A program made the position numbers and the translations under genes. From Planctomycetota bacterium (GTDB taxonomy: Bacteria > Planctomycetota > UBA1135 > GCA-002686595): 64,000 nucleotides of DNA. The notes beneath the pieces are model-generated. The model made no database searches and had not been told where the DNA came from. It saw nothing but the letters and a program-made list of their open reading frames with translations. Of this stretch, positions 55,001 through 63,307 are shown one piece after another. The DNA is taken from NCBI GenBank assembly GCA_014238415.1, contig JABABA010000018.1, positions 1 to 64,000 on the forward strand, in the 5' to 3' direction. Positions within the stretch are counted from its first letter, which is position 1. Each line of letters opens with the position of its first letter.

Positions 55001-57109
55001 ATGCAGCGCCTCCGCAAGCCCCTGATCCTGCTGCTCGCCCTGGCCTGCGCATTCACCTGGCTGCCCCTGCATGGAATCGATGACGAACCCCTTGTGCTGA
55101 CCATGCAAGGCCGGAGCTGGTCCAGCGCGGGGGTCGAAAGCAGCGGAATCACATACTCCGCGGCCGCCCGTGCCTACGGTGATCAAACCGACGGGGGGGT
55201 ACTTTATACCCGTTACCAAGCAACTCCCCTGGCAGTGGAGCGAATCTGGATCGTGGGCCTTGATGACAGTCGCCTGCTGCGCGAAGTAGGGCTAGCCCTG
55301 GCCCATGAATTGACCGAGGTTCCGGGGGTGCACGAAGTGGCATGGTTTCCAAGGTCCTCCCAACCCCTGACGGTGCGGCGCACCCCAGACCTGTGGGTGA
55401 TTCTGGAATTGGACTCTGTGGAGACCCTGCACCTTCCAGGATATTGCCAGGTCAAGGCAAGTGTGCGCGCGAGCATGGGCCGCGACCCCCTGACGGAACC
55501 ACCGCAAGGCCCCTGGCGGGAGGCAATCAAAGGACAAAGCCTGGTCGAAACAAGTGCACGAGCCACCGGATTGGTAAGCGCCGGTGCACGCTACAAACTC
55601 ATTGCCAAGAACCTGACTTATTACCTCAACCTGCCGGGCACTCTCAAAGAAGCAGTCCGCGAGCATGGTTTCATCGCCTCCCCGCCCCTGGACCCGAGCC
55701 TTACGACCTTTGATGTGCCCGACAGCTGGGGCGCAGCGGTAGGCGAGAACGCACGCGTAATCCAGGCGGGCCGTCCTGCGGGCATGGAAGGAGAAGTCCT
55801 GTGGGAATTCTCAGGCGACCCTCTGGCCCTGCTGCAACGGCTGGAGGACCTGGGTTTTATTGAAGCGCCCGCCCAATTCCCAGACACGCAGCAGACCCTT
55901 CAGCGAGAGCACGAGACCATCACCCTGACCGCACGCCAAGGGTCCGCAAATCCCAAGTCCCTGCTCCTTTGGCGACGCGCGCTCACTCAAGAGGACCTGA
56001 ACCGCTGGCTGACAACTTCTCCAGCACACGAACGGGTGGGCGATGGTCTTCTGCGCAACCACTCCTGGCCCGGTTCCGAAACCAGGGCCGTGCTCAAAAA
56101 AGCGATCGCCGAGGGAGTCTTCCCAGGGACCGTTGCGATCATGGGTGGCCGCAACCAACCAGCCAGGGTCATCCTCCTGGGACAGTTGGGCCTCGACAAA
56201 CTGACGGGCCCCAGGGCTACAACGCTCTGGGATCTGGCTTCCCTCACCAAAGTGGTCAGCACCACAACCCTGGCGCTCTTGCTGGAAGAAGAAGGCCTGC
56301 TCTCCCTCTCAGATCCCCTCGGCACCCACCTGCCCGAATTCCTCGCAGGTGCCCGGCAGGATTCCCCCCGCCGTCAAGTGCGGCTCGACCACCTCTTGAC
56401 GCACACTTCAGGCCTGCCCCCCTGGAAACCCTTCTACACAGAAGCATCCAGCTACCAGGAACTGCTCGGGCTGGTACAACAAGAACCTCTCGAAAACGCT
56501 CCGGGCAAGATGCGCGCCTACAGCGATCTGGGTCTGATCCTCCTAGGTGCGGCAATGGAAGCCTGCACCGAAACTCCCCTGGCAGTACTGGAACACGACC
56601 GCATCTTCCAACCACTGGGTCTCAACAGCGCCACTCGAAACCCGCTCAACCAGAATCAGTTCCTGATCGCTCCAACCGAAGAACGCGAAGAAGGGGGCTA
56701 TCACCATGGGGTCGTGCACGATGAAAACTCCCGTGCAGCTGGAGGCCAAACTGCCCATGCGGGACTCTTTGCCTCGGGTCTCGACCTGGCAGCCTTCTGT
56801 CGCGAATGGTTGCGGGTGGAAAAGGACGAAGCTCGCATGTTGCCGAAGTCAGCACTGGACCGGGTCTTGAGCGGAGCCCACGGACAACGCCTCGGCTGGC
56901 AACGAGCAGGAGAGCGCTACCCGGGACTCGGGCCCCGCACCCTGTACCACACCGGATTCACTGGCACGGCCATTTGGATTGACCCTGACCAAGACCTCTT
57001 CCTGATCCTGTTGACCAACCGGGTCCATCCCTCGCGAGAAGGCAAAGGGATCGGAGAAGCAAGGCGTGAGTTCGTGGCTGCGGCCTTGCTGGACGCCCAG
57101 CTCAGATGA
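55001..57109 (+). CDS. secreted beta-lactamase-fold serine hydrolase with unknown N-terminal domain
   Basis: 702 residues from ATG 55001, the start of a signal peptide (LILLLALACAFTWLPLHG); earlier in-frame starts cross the divergent gene. Residues about 370-700 are a class C beta-lactamase/PBP4*-like domain. It has SLTK (SxxK) in DLASLTKVVSTTT, YSD (YxN-like) in RAYSDLGLILLG, and HTG (KTG box) in LYHTGFTGTAIWID. All three catalytic motifs are present in order. Residues about 25-370 match nothing I recognise. It probably cleaves a peptide or ester in the periplasm or outside the cell. Confidence 0.85.
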   Translation: MQRLRKPLILLLALACAFTWLPLHGIDDEPLVLTMQGRSWSSAGVESSGITYSAAARAYGDQTDGGVLYTRYQATPLAVERIWIVGLDDSRLLREVGLALAHELTEVPGVHEVAWFPRSSQPLTVRRTPDLWVILELDSVETLHLPGYCQVKASVRASMGRDPLTEPPQGPWREAIKGQSLVETSARATGLVSAGARYKLIAKNLTYYLNLPGTLKEAVREHGFIASPPLDPSLTTFDVPDSWGAAVGENARVIQAGRPAGMEGEVLWEFSGDPLALLQRLEDLGFIEAPAQFPDTQQTLQREHETITLTARQGSANPKSLLLWRRALTQEDLNRWLTTSPAHERVGDGLLRNHSWPGSETRAVLKKAIAEGVFPGTVAIMGGRNQPARVILLGQLGLDKLTGPRATTLWDLASLTKVVSTTTLALLLEEEGLLSLSDPLGTHLPEFLAGARQDSPRRQVRLDHLLTHTSGLPPWKPFYTEASSYQELLGLVQQEPLENAPGKMRAYSDLGLILLGAAMEACTETPLAVLEHDRIFQPLGLNSATRNPLNQNQFLIAPTEEREEGGYHHGVVHDENSRAAGGQTAHAGLFASGLDLAAFCREWLRVEKDEARMLPKSALDRVLSGAHGQRLGWQRAGERYPGLGPRTLYHTGFTGTAIWIDPDQDLFLILLTNRVHPSREGKGIGEARREFVAAALLDAQLR

Positions 57110-57240
57110 TCCTGGAGAGACCGAATACAACTGCTCCCCATGGTTGATGCCTGCCAGGAACCCCGCAGGAAGCCGGACAACAGAATCCAAAACCAGAATG
57201 TCCCTGGGGAAATTCGGCGGCCCCGTTAGAGTCCGGCACA

Positions 57241-57879
57241 ATGACTGATCCGACCAAGAACCCGGGGGATAATCCCGCAGAGCCCCAAGACGCACCCCCC
57301 AAGGCCAGCTCACTGATCCGCATGGCCATCGAGTTCGGGCCTCTGGTGGTCTTTTTCGCCACCCAACGCCTCACCCGGGACAGCGACCCCAAGGGCCTGG
57401 ACGGGCTTTGGTACGCGACCATCGCCTTCATGCTGGCCATCACCCTCAGCGTGATCGCTGGTCGCATGATCGAGCGTCGCTGGCCCGTGGTTCCCCTGGT
57501 GACAGCGGTCTTCGTCCTGCTGCTCGGGGGCCTGACCCTGTGGCTACAGGACGAGACCTTCATCAAGATCAAACCCACCCTGGTGAACTCCCTCTTCGCC
57601 GCCATTCTGGGCTTCGGCCTCTGGCGCGGCAGGATCTACCTGAAGGCGATCTTTGGGGAAGCCCTGCACCTCTCGGACGAGCGCTGGAGCCGCCTGACCA
57701 AGCGCTTCATTTTTTGGTTCATCAGTCTGGCAATCTTGAACGAGATCGCCCGTCAGGTCCTGAACACCGACGACTGGACCACCTTCAAGACCGTCGGTCT
57801 ACCAGTCTTGACCGTACTGTTTATGTTGACCCTGGGGCCGCTGATCTCCCAGGAGAACGAACAACCCGAAGACAACTAG
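57241..57879 (+). CDS. YciB/intracellular septation protein A family membrane protein
   Basis: 212 residues from ATG 57241, with a disordered Pro-rich first 22 residues. The YciB features are IEFGPLVVFF at the first span, then WPVVPLVTAVFVLLLGGLTLWLQDETFIKIKPTLVNSLFAAIL and a final TVLFMLTLGPLI span. About five membrane spans. The family is a small inner-membrane protein linked to septation and envelope integrity; the biochemical role is unclear. It ends three bases from the convergent hydrolase gene. Confidence 0.88.
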   Translation: MTDPTKNPGDNPAEPQDAPPKASSLIRMAIEFGPLVVFFATQRLTRDSDPKGLDGLWYATIAFMLAITLSVIAGRMIERRWPVVPLVTAVFVLLLGGLTLWLQDETFIKIKPTLVNSLFAAILGFGLWRGRIYLKAIFGEALHLSDERWSRLTKRFIFWFISLAILNEIARQVLNTDDWTTFKTVGLPVLTVLFMLTLGPLISQENEQPEDN

Positions 57880-57882
57880 GTC

Positions 57883-60219
57883 TCAAGGGAAGCTGACCCA
57901 GAAGCTCGCACCGAACATCAAGCTCGGATCCCCCGTGGAATGCATGCGTCGAGCCATGACCTCAGGATCGTCTTCCAGATAGACCTCCTCTTCCGCATCC
58001 CCCACCACCAAGGTGATCGCCGCGTCGGGATCCACCAAACGCTCGTCCAGATAGACCCAGACCCCCTCGACTCCTTCGCCGGATACCTCAACCCGGTTGT
58101 CCCGACAGGTGGCATGCACTACGGCTCCCTCGCTGGGAGTCTCCACCGAGATCCACGCAAAGTCCTTCAGCACATTGTCACTCATGCGCCAATGCAGTTC
58201 CCGGGGCACGGTCTGGCGCACCCGCGAGACCATCTGGGTCAGATAGTCCCGATCCGGCAGACCCCCGTGCCCGTAACCTGCCTGCTCCAGATAGTCCACC
58301 CCATAGAGACCACTGTGGACGGCCTTGAGTTGTTTCATGGACTCGGCGAAGCTGCGGCACAAGTCGATGCGCCCATAGGCCGTGTCCTTCTCTCCCACCA
58401 TGAAGGTGAAGCGCGTATTGGTCAGGTTCTCGCCCATGGTTTCCCCAGCAGTAGGTGCCGCCGCAGAAGAGTGCACCGCGGCAAAGCGCCAGGGAATCTT
58501 GGTGCCTATCACGAAGGCTCCGTACCCCCCGTGGCTGTAACCGATCAAGTGCACGCGATCTGCATCCACTCCTTCAGCCACCAAGAGTTGTGCAATCAGA
58601 CGATTGATCAAGAGTGAGATGCGATCGTCGTAGAAACCATTCCAGGTATCGTTGGGAGCTCGCAATGCCAGATACAAGTAGCCAGAGACCTCGGGATGGT
58701 CCTTGTAATAGGTCTGCATCACCTTCCATTGACTGTCGTTGACTTCCTTTGGAACGCCACCTCCCCCGTGCATTGCAATGACCACAGGCCAGCCCCCGAC
58801 TGGCCGCTGGCCCACCGCCCTCAATGTATAAGGCGCCTCTTGCCCATTGACCTTGACCACACGCGCGAGGGCATCTGCCCGCATCCTCTGGGTACCGGCA
58901 CTCCTCAGCCAGGCCTGCTCGATGCAGCCTCGAAAACCCTCCGAACCGCGACTGCGGAAGGTGGTCTCCGGAAACGCTGCGTTGGGATCGTTCTCCAGGT
59001 CCGCGAACCACTGGGCCACGACAGCCGTGGGATCCCCGCTGGCGACAAAACCCTCAGCGGACCAGAGGTTGTTGCGATAGTGAACGACCCCCTGGTCCCG
59101 AGGAGTCTCAATGAACCATGGAAAGCTCCAGGAACCGGGCGAATCCTCCACTTGAATGAAGTACTTCTTACCTCGCAGGACCACGCACTCGAACACATCG
59201 TTGGTGTCTGCGCCTTCGCCACGGGTAATCCCCTCCACCCGGGCACGGTTATCGTGCACCAGCGTCACCGCCACGGGCACCTCAACTCGCTTGCCACCGG
59301 GAACGTCCCTCAAGGTGATCAAGAGGCGCGCGTGGCGATCGTCGATTTCGGGCTTCTCGTCGTCTTGCACATACCGTTGGGTCACATCAACGCCGCCGAC
59401 TCGACCATTCGGTTCCCAGGCCATGGGGAAAGCCGTGACCGCGCCCCAACTCACCGCAAAAATCGCCTTGAGGGGGTCCCCTTTGATGGCCCGCGCAGCG
59501 TCTCCTTCAAACCAGCCGTGATTCAATCCGCGGGCGTCGGGTTCACAGGCCCCGGTGAAATGCCAGCCCTGATCCCAAACCTCGACCCAGGTGTGATTGC
59601 CTGGTTTCTCAGCCCAGCTTGCTGTACCAGCCAAACGAGCGGGAACACAGACTGCCCGGCAGGCATCAGCCAGGAGAATCGAGAGCCCGGTACAAGAAGC
59701 CAGGCCTTGTTCCATGGACTCCGCAGGGCTCTGATCCGGCCGCTTCCGTTTGGTGGAGTAGCGCACACCAAGCTTGTCGAACAAGCGTTCGTTCAATCGT
59801 TGGGCCGCCTCGGCGGGTGTCTTGCAATCCGCAACCATGGGCAAGCAGAGATCTGTGAGTTCCTGACGCCAGGGATCCCGCGCCTCGGACACATGGGCGT
59901 AGGGCAGCACATGCTCGCGAAAGAGCGCGTTGGGCAGAGCCGCACCCCAGGGGACCTCTGCACGCACCTTGACCGCCAACTCTACCTCGGCCAGTATTCG
60001 CGCTGGGGAGAGGCTGATCAGATCTGCCGTGGGCATGACGGCGATCAGGTGCCCGAGGTCCGCACGCAAGTCCTCAGGGACCTGGCTCAAACTGTCGCGC
60101 CAGAGCGCCTGGGCTGAACCCGCACGCTCAAGGGCAGCATCCAATTCCGGAGGCCAACCCTGTTCCTGTGGACTGGGAGTCAGAGCGAGCAGAATCGAAA
60201 ATGAGAATTGAGCAATCAT
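57883..60219 (-). CDS. secreted transglutaminase-like protease fused to alpha/beta hydrolase
   Basis: 778 residues from ATG 60219 (an in-frame TTG at 60228 is a weaker start). A signal peptide runs to about residue 18. Residues about 130-260 are a transglutaminase-like core with the nucleophile in GLASCTGLSIL and the His and Asp in GNHTWVEVWDQGWHFTGACEPD. Residues about 480-700 are an alpha/beta hydrolase. It has VVIAMHGGGG as oxyanion hole, GYSHGGYGA as serine nucleophile elbow, and a late catalytic His in GYGHGGLPD. Both active sites look intact. It is probably a secreted enzyme with two hydrolytic activities; substrates unknown. Confidence 0.87.
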   Translation of the reverse strand: MIAQFSFSILLALTPSPQEQGWPPELDAALERAGSAQALWRDSLSQVPEDLRADLGHLIAVMPTADLISLSPARILAEVELAVKVRAEVPWGAALPNALFREHVLPYAHVSEARDPWRQELTDLCLPMVADCKTPAEAAQRLNERLFDKLGVRYSTKRKRPDQSPAESMEQGLASCTGLSILLADACRAVCVPARLAGTASWAEKPGNHTWVEVWDQGWHFTGACEPDARGLNHGWFEGDAARAIKGDPLKAIFAVSWGAVTAFPMAWEPNGRVGGVDVTQRYVQDDEKPEIDDRHARLLITLRDVPGGKRVEVPVAVTLVHDNRARVEGITRGEGADTNDVFECVVLRGKKYFIQVEDSPGSWSFPWFIETPRDQGVVHYRNNLWSAEGFVASGDPTAVVAQWFADLENDPNAAFPETTFRSRGSEGFRGCIEQAWLRSAGTQRMRADALARVVKVNGQEAPYTLRAVGQRPVGGWPVVIAMHGGGGVPKEVNDSQWKVMQTYYKDHPEVSGYLYLALRAPNDTWNGFYDDRISLLINRLIAQLLVAEGVDADRVHLIGYSHGGYGAFVIGTKIPWRFAAVHSSAAAPTAGETMGENLTNTRFTFMVGEKDTAYGRIDLCRSFAESMKQLKAVHSGLYGVDYLEQAGYGHGGLPDRDYLTQMVSRVRQTVPRELHWRMSDNVLKDFAWISVETPSEGAVVHATCRDNRVEVSGEGVEGVWVYLDERLVDPDAAITLVVGDAEEEVYLEDDPEVMARRMHSTGDPSLMFGASFWVSFP

Positions 60220-60335
60220 GGATTTCAAAGGTCTTTGCCTGGGGGTGAACCATACTGTAGCGAGGTGAAACCCTGTTGGGATACTGGGGCCTTGACCCTC
60301 TCCCCCAGCGCCAGAGGAAGGTAGGCTTGAACCCC

Positions 60336-60677
60336 ATGGATCAGTCAGTCGTCATTGCCGAGGGCCTTCTGCCCAGTCTCAAGCGATCCAGAGCCCTGCT
60401 GGAGAGCGATGGACTCAGATCCAAGCTTGTGCAGCCACCGGGCTGTGACCCAAGAAGCTGAAGCCCCAGATTCTGGCTCGCGGTCGCGGGCCCCGACGCA
60501 GAGCGCGCCCGAGCGCTCCTGGATGACCACGAGCGCCAGCACATGGACCCGGCCCAACTGGCAGCCCAGGACGCGGTGGTGGACTTGGATGCAGACCTGG
60601 CCACCTGCCCCGCTTGCCTCGGAGAAATAGAAAAAGGCAACGGACGCTGCCCTGGATGCGGACTGCGATTGTTCTAG
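60336..60677 (+). pseudogene. small DUF2007-like/zinc-ribbon protein gene interrupted by in-frame TGA
   Basis: From ATG 60336 the frame is open for 41 residues, stops at TGA 60459-60461, then continues open in the same frame for 71 more residues to TAG 60675-60677. The two halves make one sensible protein of 113 codons. A beta-alpha unit (VVIAEGLLPSLKRSRALLES) lies before the TGA. A second unit (FWLAVAGPDAERARALLDDH) and a C-terminal zinc ribbon (CPACLGEIEKGNGRCPGC) lie after it. This is the layout of DUF2007-like putative signalling proteins. A restart at ATG 60543 would leave only the zinc ribbon. The rhomboid gene follows 19 bases later. It may be a pseudogene, a recoded gene or a sequence error. 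Confidence 0.65.
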
Positions 60678-60696
60678 GCTGGGCAAACCGCCGACC

Positions 60697-61602
60697 ATGA
60701 CCTCTTACTCGCCCGAATCCCTGGCCGTTGTCTGGGCCAGCCCCAACAAAAAAGCCGCCCAAGAAGCCGCTCTGGTCCTACGCGCTATCGGCCTTGATCA
60801 CCAACTTGTGGGAGGGCCTGACGGCTGGAGTCTCTTGGTATCGAGAGAACACGCCAACCAGGCGGCTTCTGAGCTGCGGGGCTATCAAGACGAAAAGGCG
60901 GTCTGGCCACCAAAGCAGGTGCCCTTTGAGAAGGTCAGCAACGGTCGCCTTGGAGCCCTGACCTATGGACTCATGATGATTGTTCTGTTCCCCGTAGGCC
61001 AGCAGGGCCTGGCGGGGAAGAACTGGTTTGAGGCGGGGCTCGTGGATGGAGTTCGTTTGCGCGCGGGAGAATGGGAACGACTGGTGACCGCCCTGACATT
61101 GCACGCGGACCTGCCCCATCTCGCGGGCAACCTGCTCTTCGGCATCGGCTTTGGTGTTCTCGCCAGCCACACTCTGGGCACCGGGCTGGCCTGGTTCCTT
61201 GCCCTTAGCGCAGGCTGCCTGGGCAACTGGATCAACGTGCTGATCACCGATCCGGGCCATCGTTCCCTGGGTGCTTCCACCGCGGTCTTCGGACTCTTGG
61301 GGGTGATGAGCAGCTACGAGTGGATTCGTCGCAAGCACCTGCCCCTGGTCGCCCTGCGTCGCATCGCGCCCCTGATGGGAGCAGGCGTGCTCTTGGGTTT
61401 CCTTGGAATGGGCAACAGCGATGGCGCCGATCAGGTGGACATCGGCGCCCATGTGTTCGGCTTCCTTGCTGGCATCGCCCTGGGAGCAACAGTCGGCTAC
61501 GCACACATACCGCAGCGATTGAGCAGAAGGGGTCAAGCCTGGGCGGGTTTCGCTGCCTGTCTGCTTGTGGTGTTCGCCTGGATGGTCGCCCTCTCTCGCT
61601 AA
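60697..61602 (+). CDS. rhomboid-family intramembrane serine protease with N-terminal DUF2007-like domain
   Basis: 301 residues from ATG 60697. Residues about 8-65 form a beta-alpha-beta domain (LAVVWASPNKKAAQEAALVL, WSLLVSREHANQAASEL) like the DUF2007 family and like the protein encoded just upstream. About six membrane spans follow. The catalytic serine is in GASTAVFG and the catalytic histidine in IGAHVFGFLAG. HADLPHLAGNLLFG is the usual loop/H-N motif. It cleaves transmembrane proteins within the membrane. The upstream gene may encode a soluble partner or paralogue of its N-terminal domain. Confidence 0.9.
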   Translation: MTSYSPESLAVVWASPNKKAAQEAALVLRAIGLDHQLVGGPDGWSLLVSREHANQAASELRGYQDEKAVWPPKQVPFEKVSNGRLGALTYGLMMIVLFPVGQQGLAGKNWFEAGLVDGVRLRAGEWERLVTALTLHADLPHLAGNLLFGIGFGVLASHTLGTGLAWFLALSAGCLGNWINVLITDPGHRSLGASTAVFGLLGVMSSYEWIRRKHLPLVALRRIAPLMGAGVLLGFLGMGNSDGADQVDIGAHVFGFLAGIALGATVGYAHIPQRLSRRGQAWAGFAACLLVVFAWMVALSR

Positions 61603-61615
61603 TGGCAAGAAGGCC

Positions 61616-63220
61616 TCACAGGGCCTTGGGAGAGACAATGCGCCCGCCGGAAATTTCAGCCAGTAGCTGTAGAGTTCCGTCCCCCTGCCCTCCCAGAAGG
61701 ACGCAGTAGAAACGCACTTGCAACACAGGCAGCAGACGGTCGAGGTATTCCCGCACCCAACCCGGCCCGCTGCCGGTAACGCCGTCACAGAGCACAACCA
61801 CAGTATCCGGCAGGCAGGCCTTGGGATCAATCTTGCCAGCTGGTCCGTGGGCCAGAGCCTTTTCAATGGCAGGTCGCAGGTTCGTGCCTCCGCCGGGATG
61901 GCGAGCGCCAAGAGACTGACGCAGGCGTGCGATGTTCTTGGGGGTGGGTTTGAGCATGTCACCGGAGTAGACAGGAGGCCCGGAACTGAAAAGGATTACA
62001 TTGAAAACAGCATCCTCACCCAAGCCCTCCAGAGCGCTGAACAATTGTTCGAGGGCCAGTTCGTGGCGCGTCATACCGGAGGACATCACCCCATCCATTG
62101 AGCCCGAGTTGTCCAACACAAAGGTCACCCGGTCCCCATCGATATCCAAGCCAAAGAAGGAGGCCCGTGTGCGCGGGGCCTCTTTTTCGCGCTCGGTCTT
62201 GTACATTGGGATCTTCCCCTGACGCACGGACACCCACCACTGAATCCAGTTGCGCGGATTGGTTCCAATTGATCGGCCAGAGATGACCGAGAGGGCCCGG
62301 GCAAAGTCGTTGGTTACCCGTCTCGAGCCCGTCCTGGCGCGCTTGCGCTGATCCCAGACCAGCATGCCATCGATCAGGATAGAAATACGGTCCTCCGGGG
62401 CAAAACCTCGGGCCATCTGAATGGCGCGCACAGCGTCCCTCCAATCCGGACCCGCCATCAAGGCGGAAAGCAATGGTTGCAGATCCTTACGGGCTCCCTT
62501 CCCCAAGGGGCGACGATCCGCCTGAGTCCGTTGCAACAGGGGTACGCTGGGATGCACCAGACCCTCCACTTCAGACTCACCCAGTAGCCCCACCAGCATT
62601 CTGTCAAGGGCCGGATCATTCCAGTTCGCGGAGTACATCAGGGCCACGGGGCGCAGGGGATCCTCCAGGGAGCGGCCTACTGTCAGCAGGCACTGGCGGG
62701 CCGCTGACAGGTGCCGACTCTGGAGGATGTTCAGGGCAGTTTTTCGACGGGCGAGTTCCTCCTTCTTGTTCAAGGCCACTCCGAAAGAAAGCCCAGTGAT
62801 CAACGGTGTAGCTGCGTCGCCGGTACTCAGCATGCGCTCAACCAGCGCTTCCAAAGCCTGCGCGCTGGTACCTTTGGCTCCAACCTTGAACGGACCACCA
62901 GGGGCCTTCCTGCCGGAGGTGCCCAGGACATCCAACAGAGGCGGTAGCAGCTTGGGTACAAAAAGCGGGTCCTTCAGCAGTTGAGCCAGGGCCGCCAAAG
63001 TCGACTGATCCAAAGGAGCGGGTGCCTTGCCCTGCCGGAGAAGCCGGGCGTAACGGTCAAGGACTCGCACCACCTGCTGACTATTGGGGTCTTGGACCCT
63101 GCTGTCAGCCCCTTTGCTCCCAGATCCGACAAATCCAGCCCCGTGGGAAACACCTCCCTGCAAGAGCAACAGGCCCAAACAACACGTCGGCCCAATCCAT
63201 CGGATCCCAAAAGTAGCCAT
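61616..63220 (-). CDS. secreted von Willebrand factor A-domain protein
   Basis: 534 residues from ATG 63220, with a signal peptide of about 28 residues. The middle (about 45-340) is helical with repeat-like segments. The C-terminal 190 residues are a VWA domain with a good metal site: DNSGSMDG (DxSxS), GGGTNLRPAI (the threonine) and VVVLCDGVTGSG (the aspartate). VWA domains bind proteins through a metal ion; such secreted proteins are common in Planctomycetota. It is divergent from the partial sulfatase gene and convergent with the rhomboid gene. Confidence 0.88.
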   Translation of the reverse strand: MATFGIRWIGPTCCLGLLLLQGGVSHGAGFVGSGSKGADSRVQDPNSQQVVRVLDRYARLLRQGKAPAPLDQSTLAALAQLLKDPLFVPKLLPPLLDVLGTSGRKAPGGPFKVGAKGTSAQALEALVERMLSTGDAATPLITGLSFGVALNKKEELARRKTALNILQSRHLSAARQCLLTVGRSLEDPLRPVALMYSANWNDPALDRMLVGLLGESEVEGLVHPSVPLLQRTQADRRPLGKGARKDLQPLLSALMAGPDWRDAVRAIQMARGFAPEDRISILIDGMLVWDQRKRARTGSRRVTNDFARALSVISGRSIGTNPRNWIQWWVSVRQGKIPMYKTEREKEAPRTRASFFGLDIDGDRVTFVLDNSGSMDGVMSSGMTRHELALEQLFSALEGLGEDAVFNVILFSSGPPVYSGDMLKPTPKNIARLRQSLGARHPGGGTNLRPAIEKALAHGPAGKIDPKACLPDTVVVLCDGVTGSGPGWVREYLDRLLPVLQVRFYCVLLGGQGDGTLQLLAEISGGRIVSPKAL

Positions 63221-63307
63221 CAGACGAAGAGAGTACCCATCCCAACCCCATCGGTTGCGGTTGGAAGGGAGCTAACTCTATGGACCTGGGTTCGTAGACT
63301 GGCCCCC

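Noticed and set aside
58696..60117. 473-codon open frame on the plus strand opposite the transglutaminase/hydrolase gene
   Set aside because: It lies wholly antisense to a gene with clear domains, has no recognisable motif or ribosome site, and is explained by the codon bias of the opposite strand.
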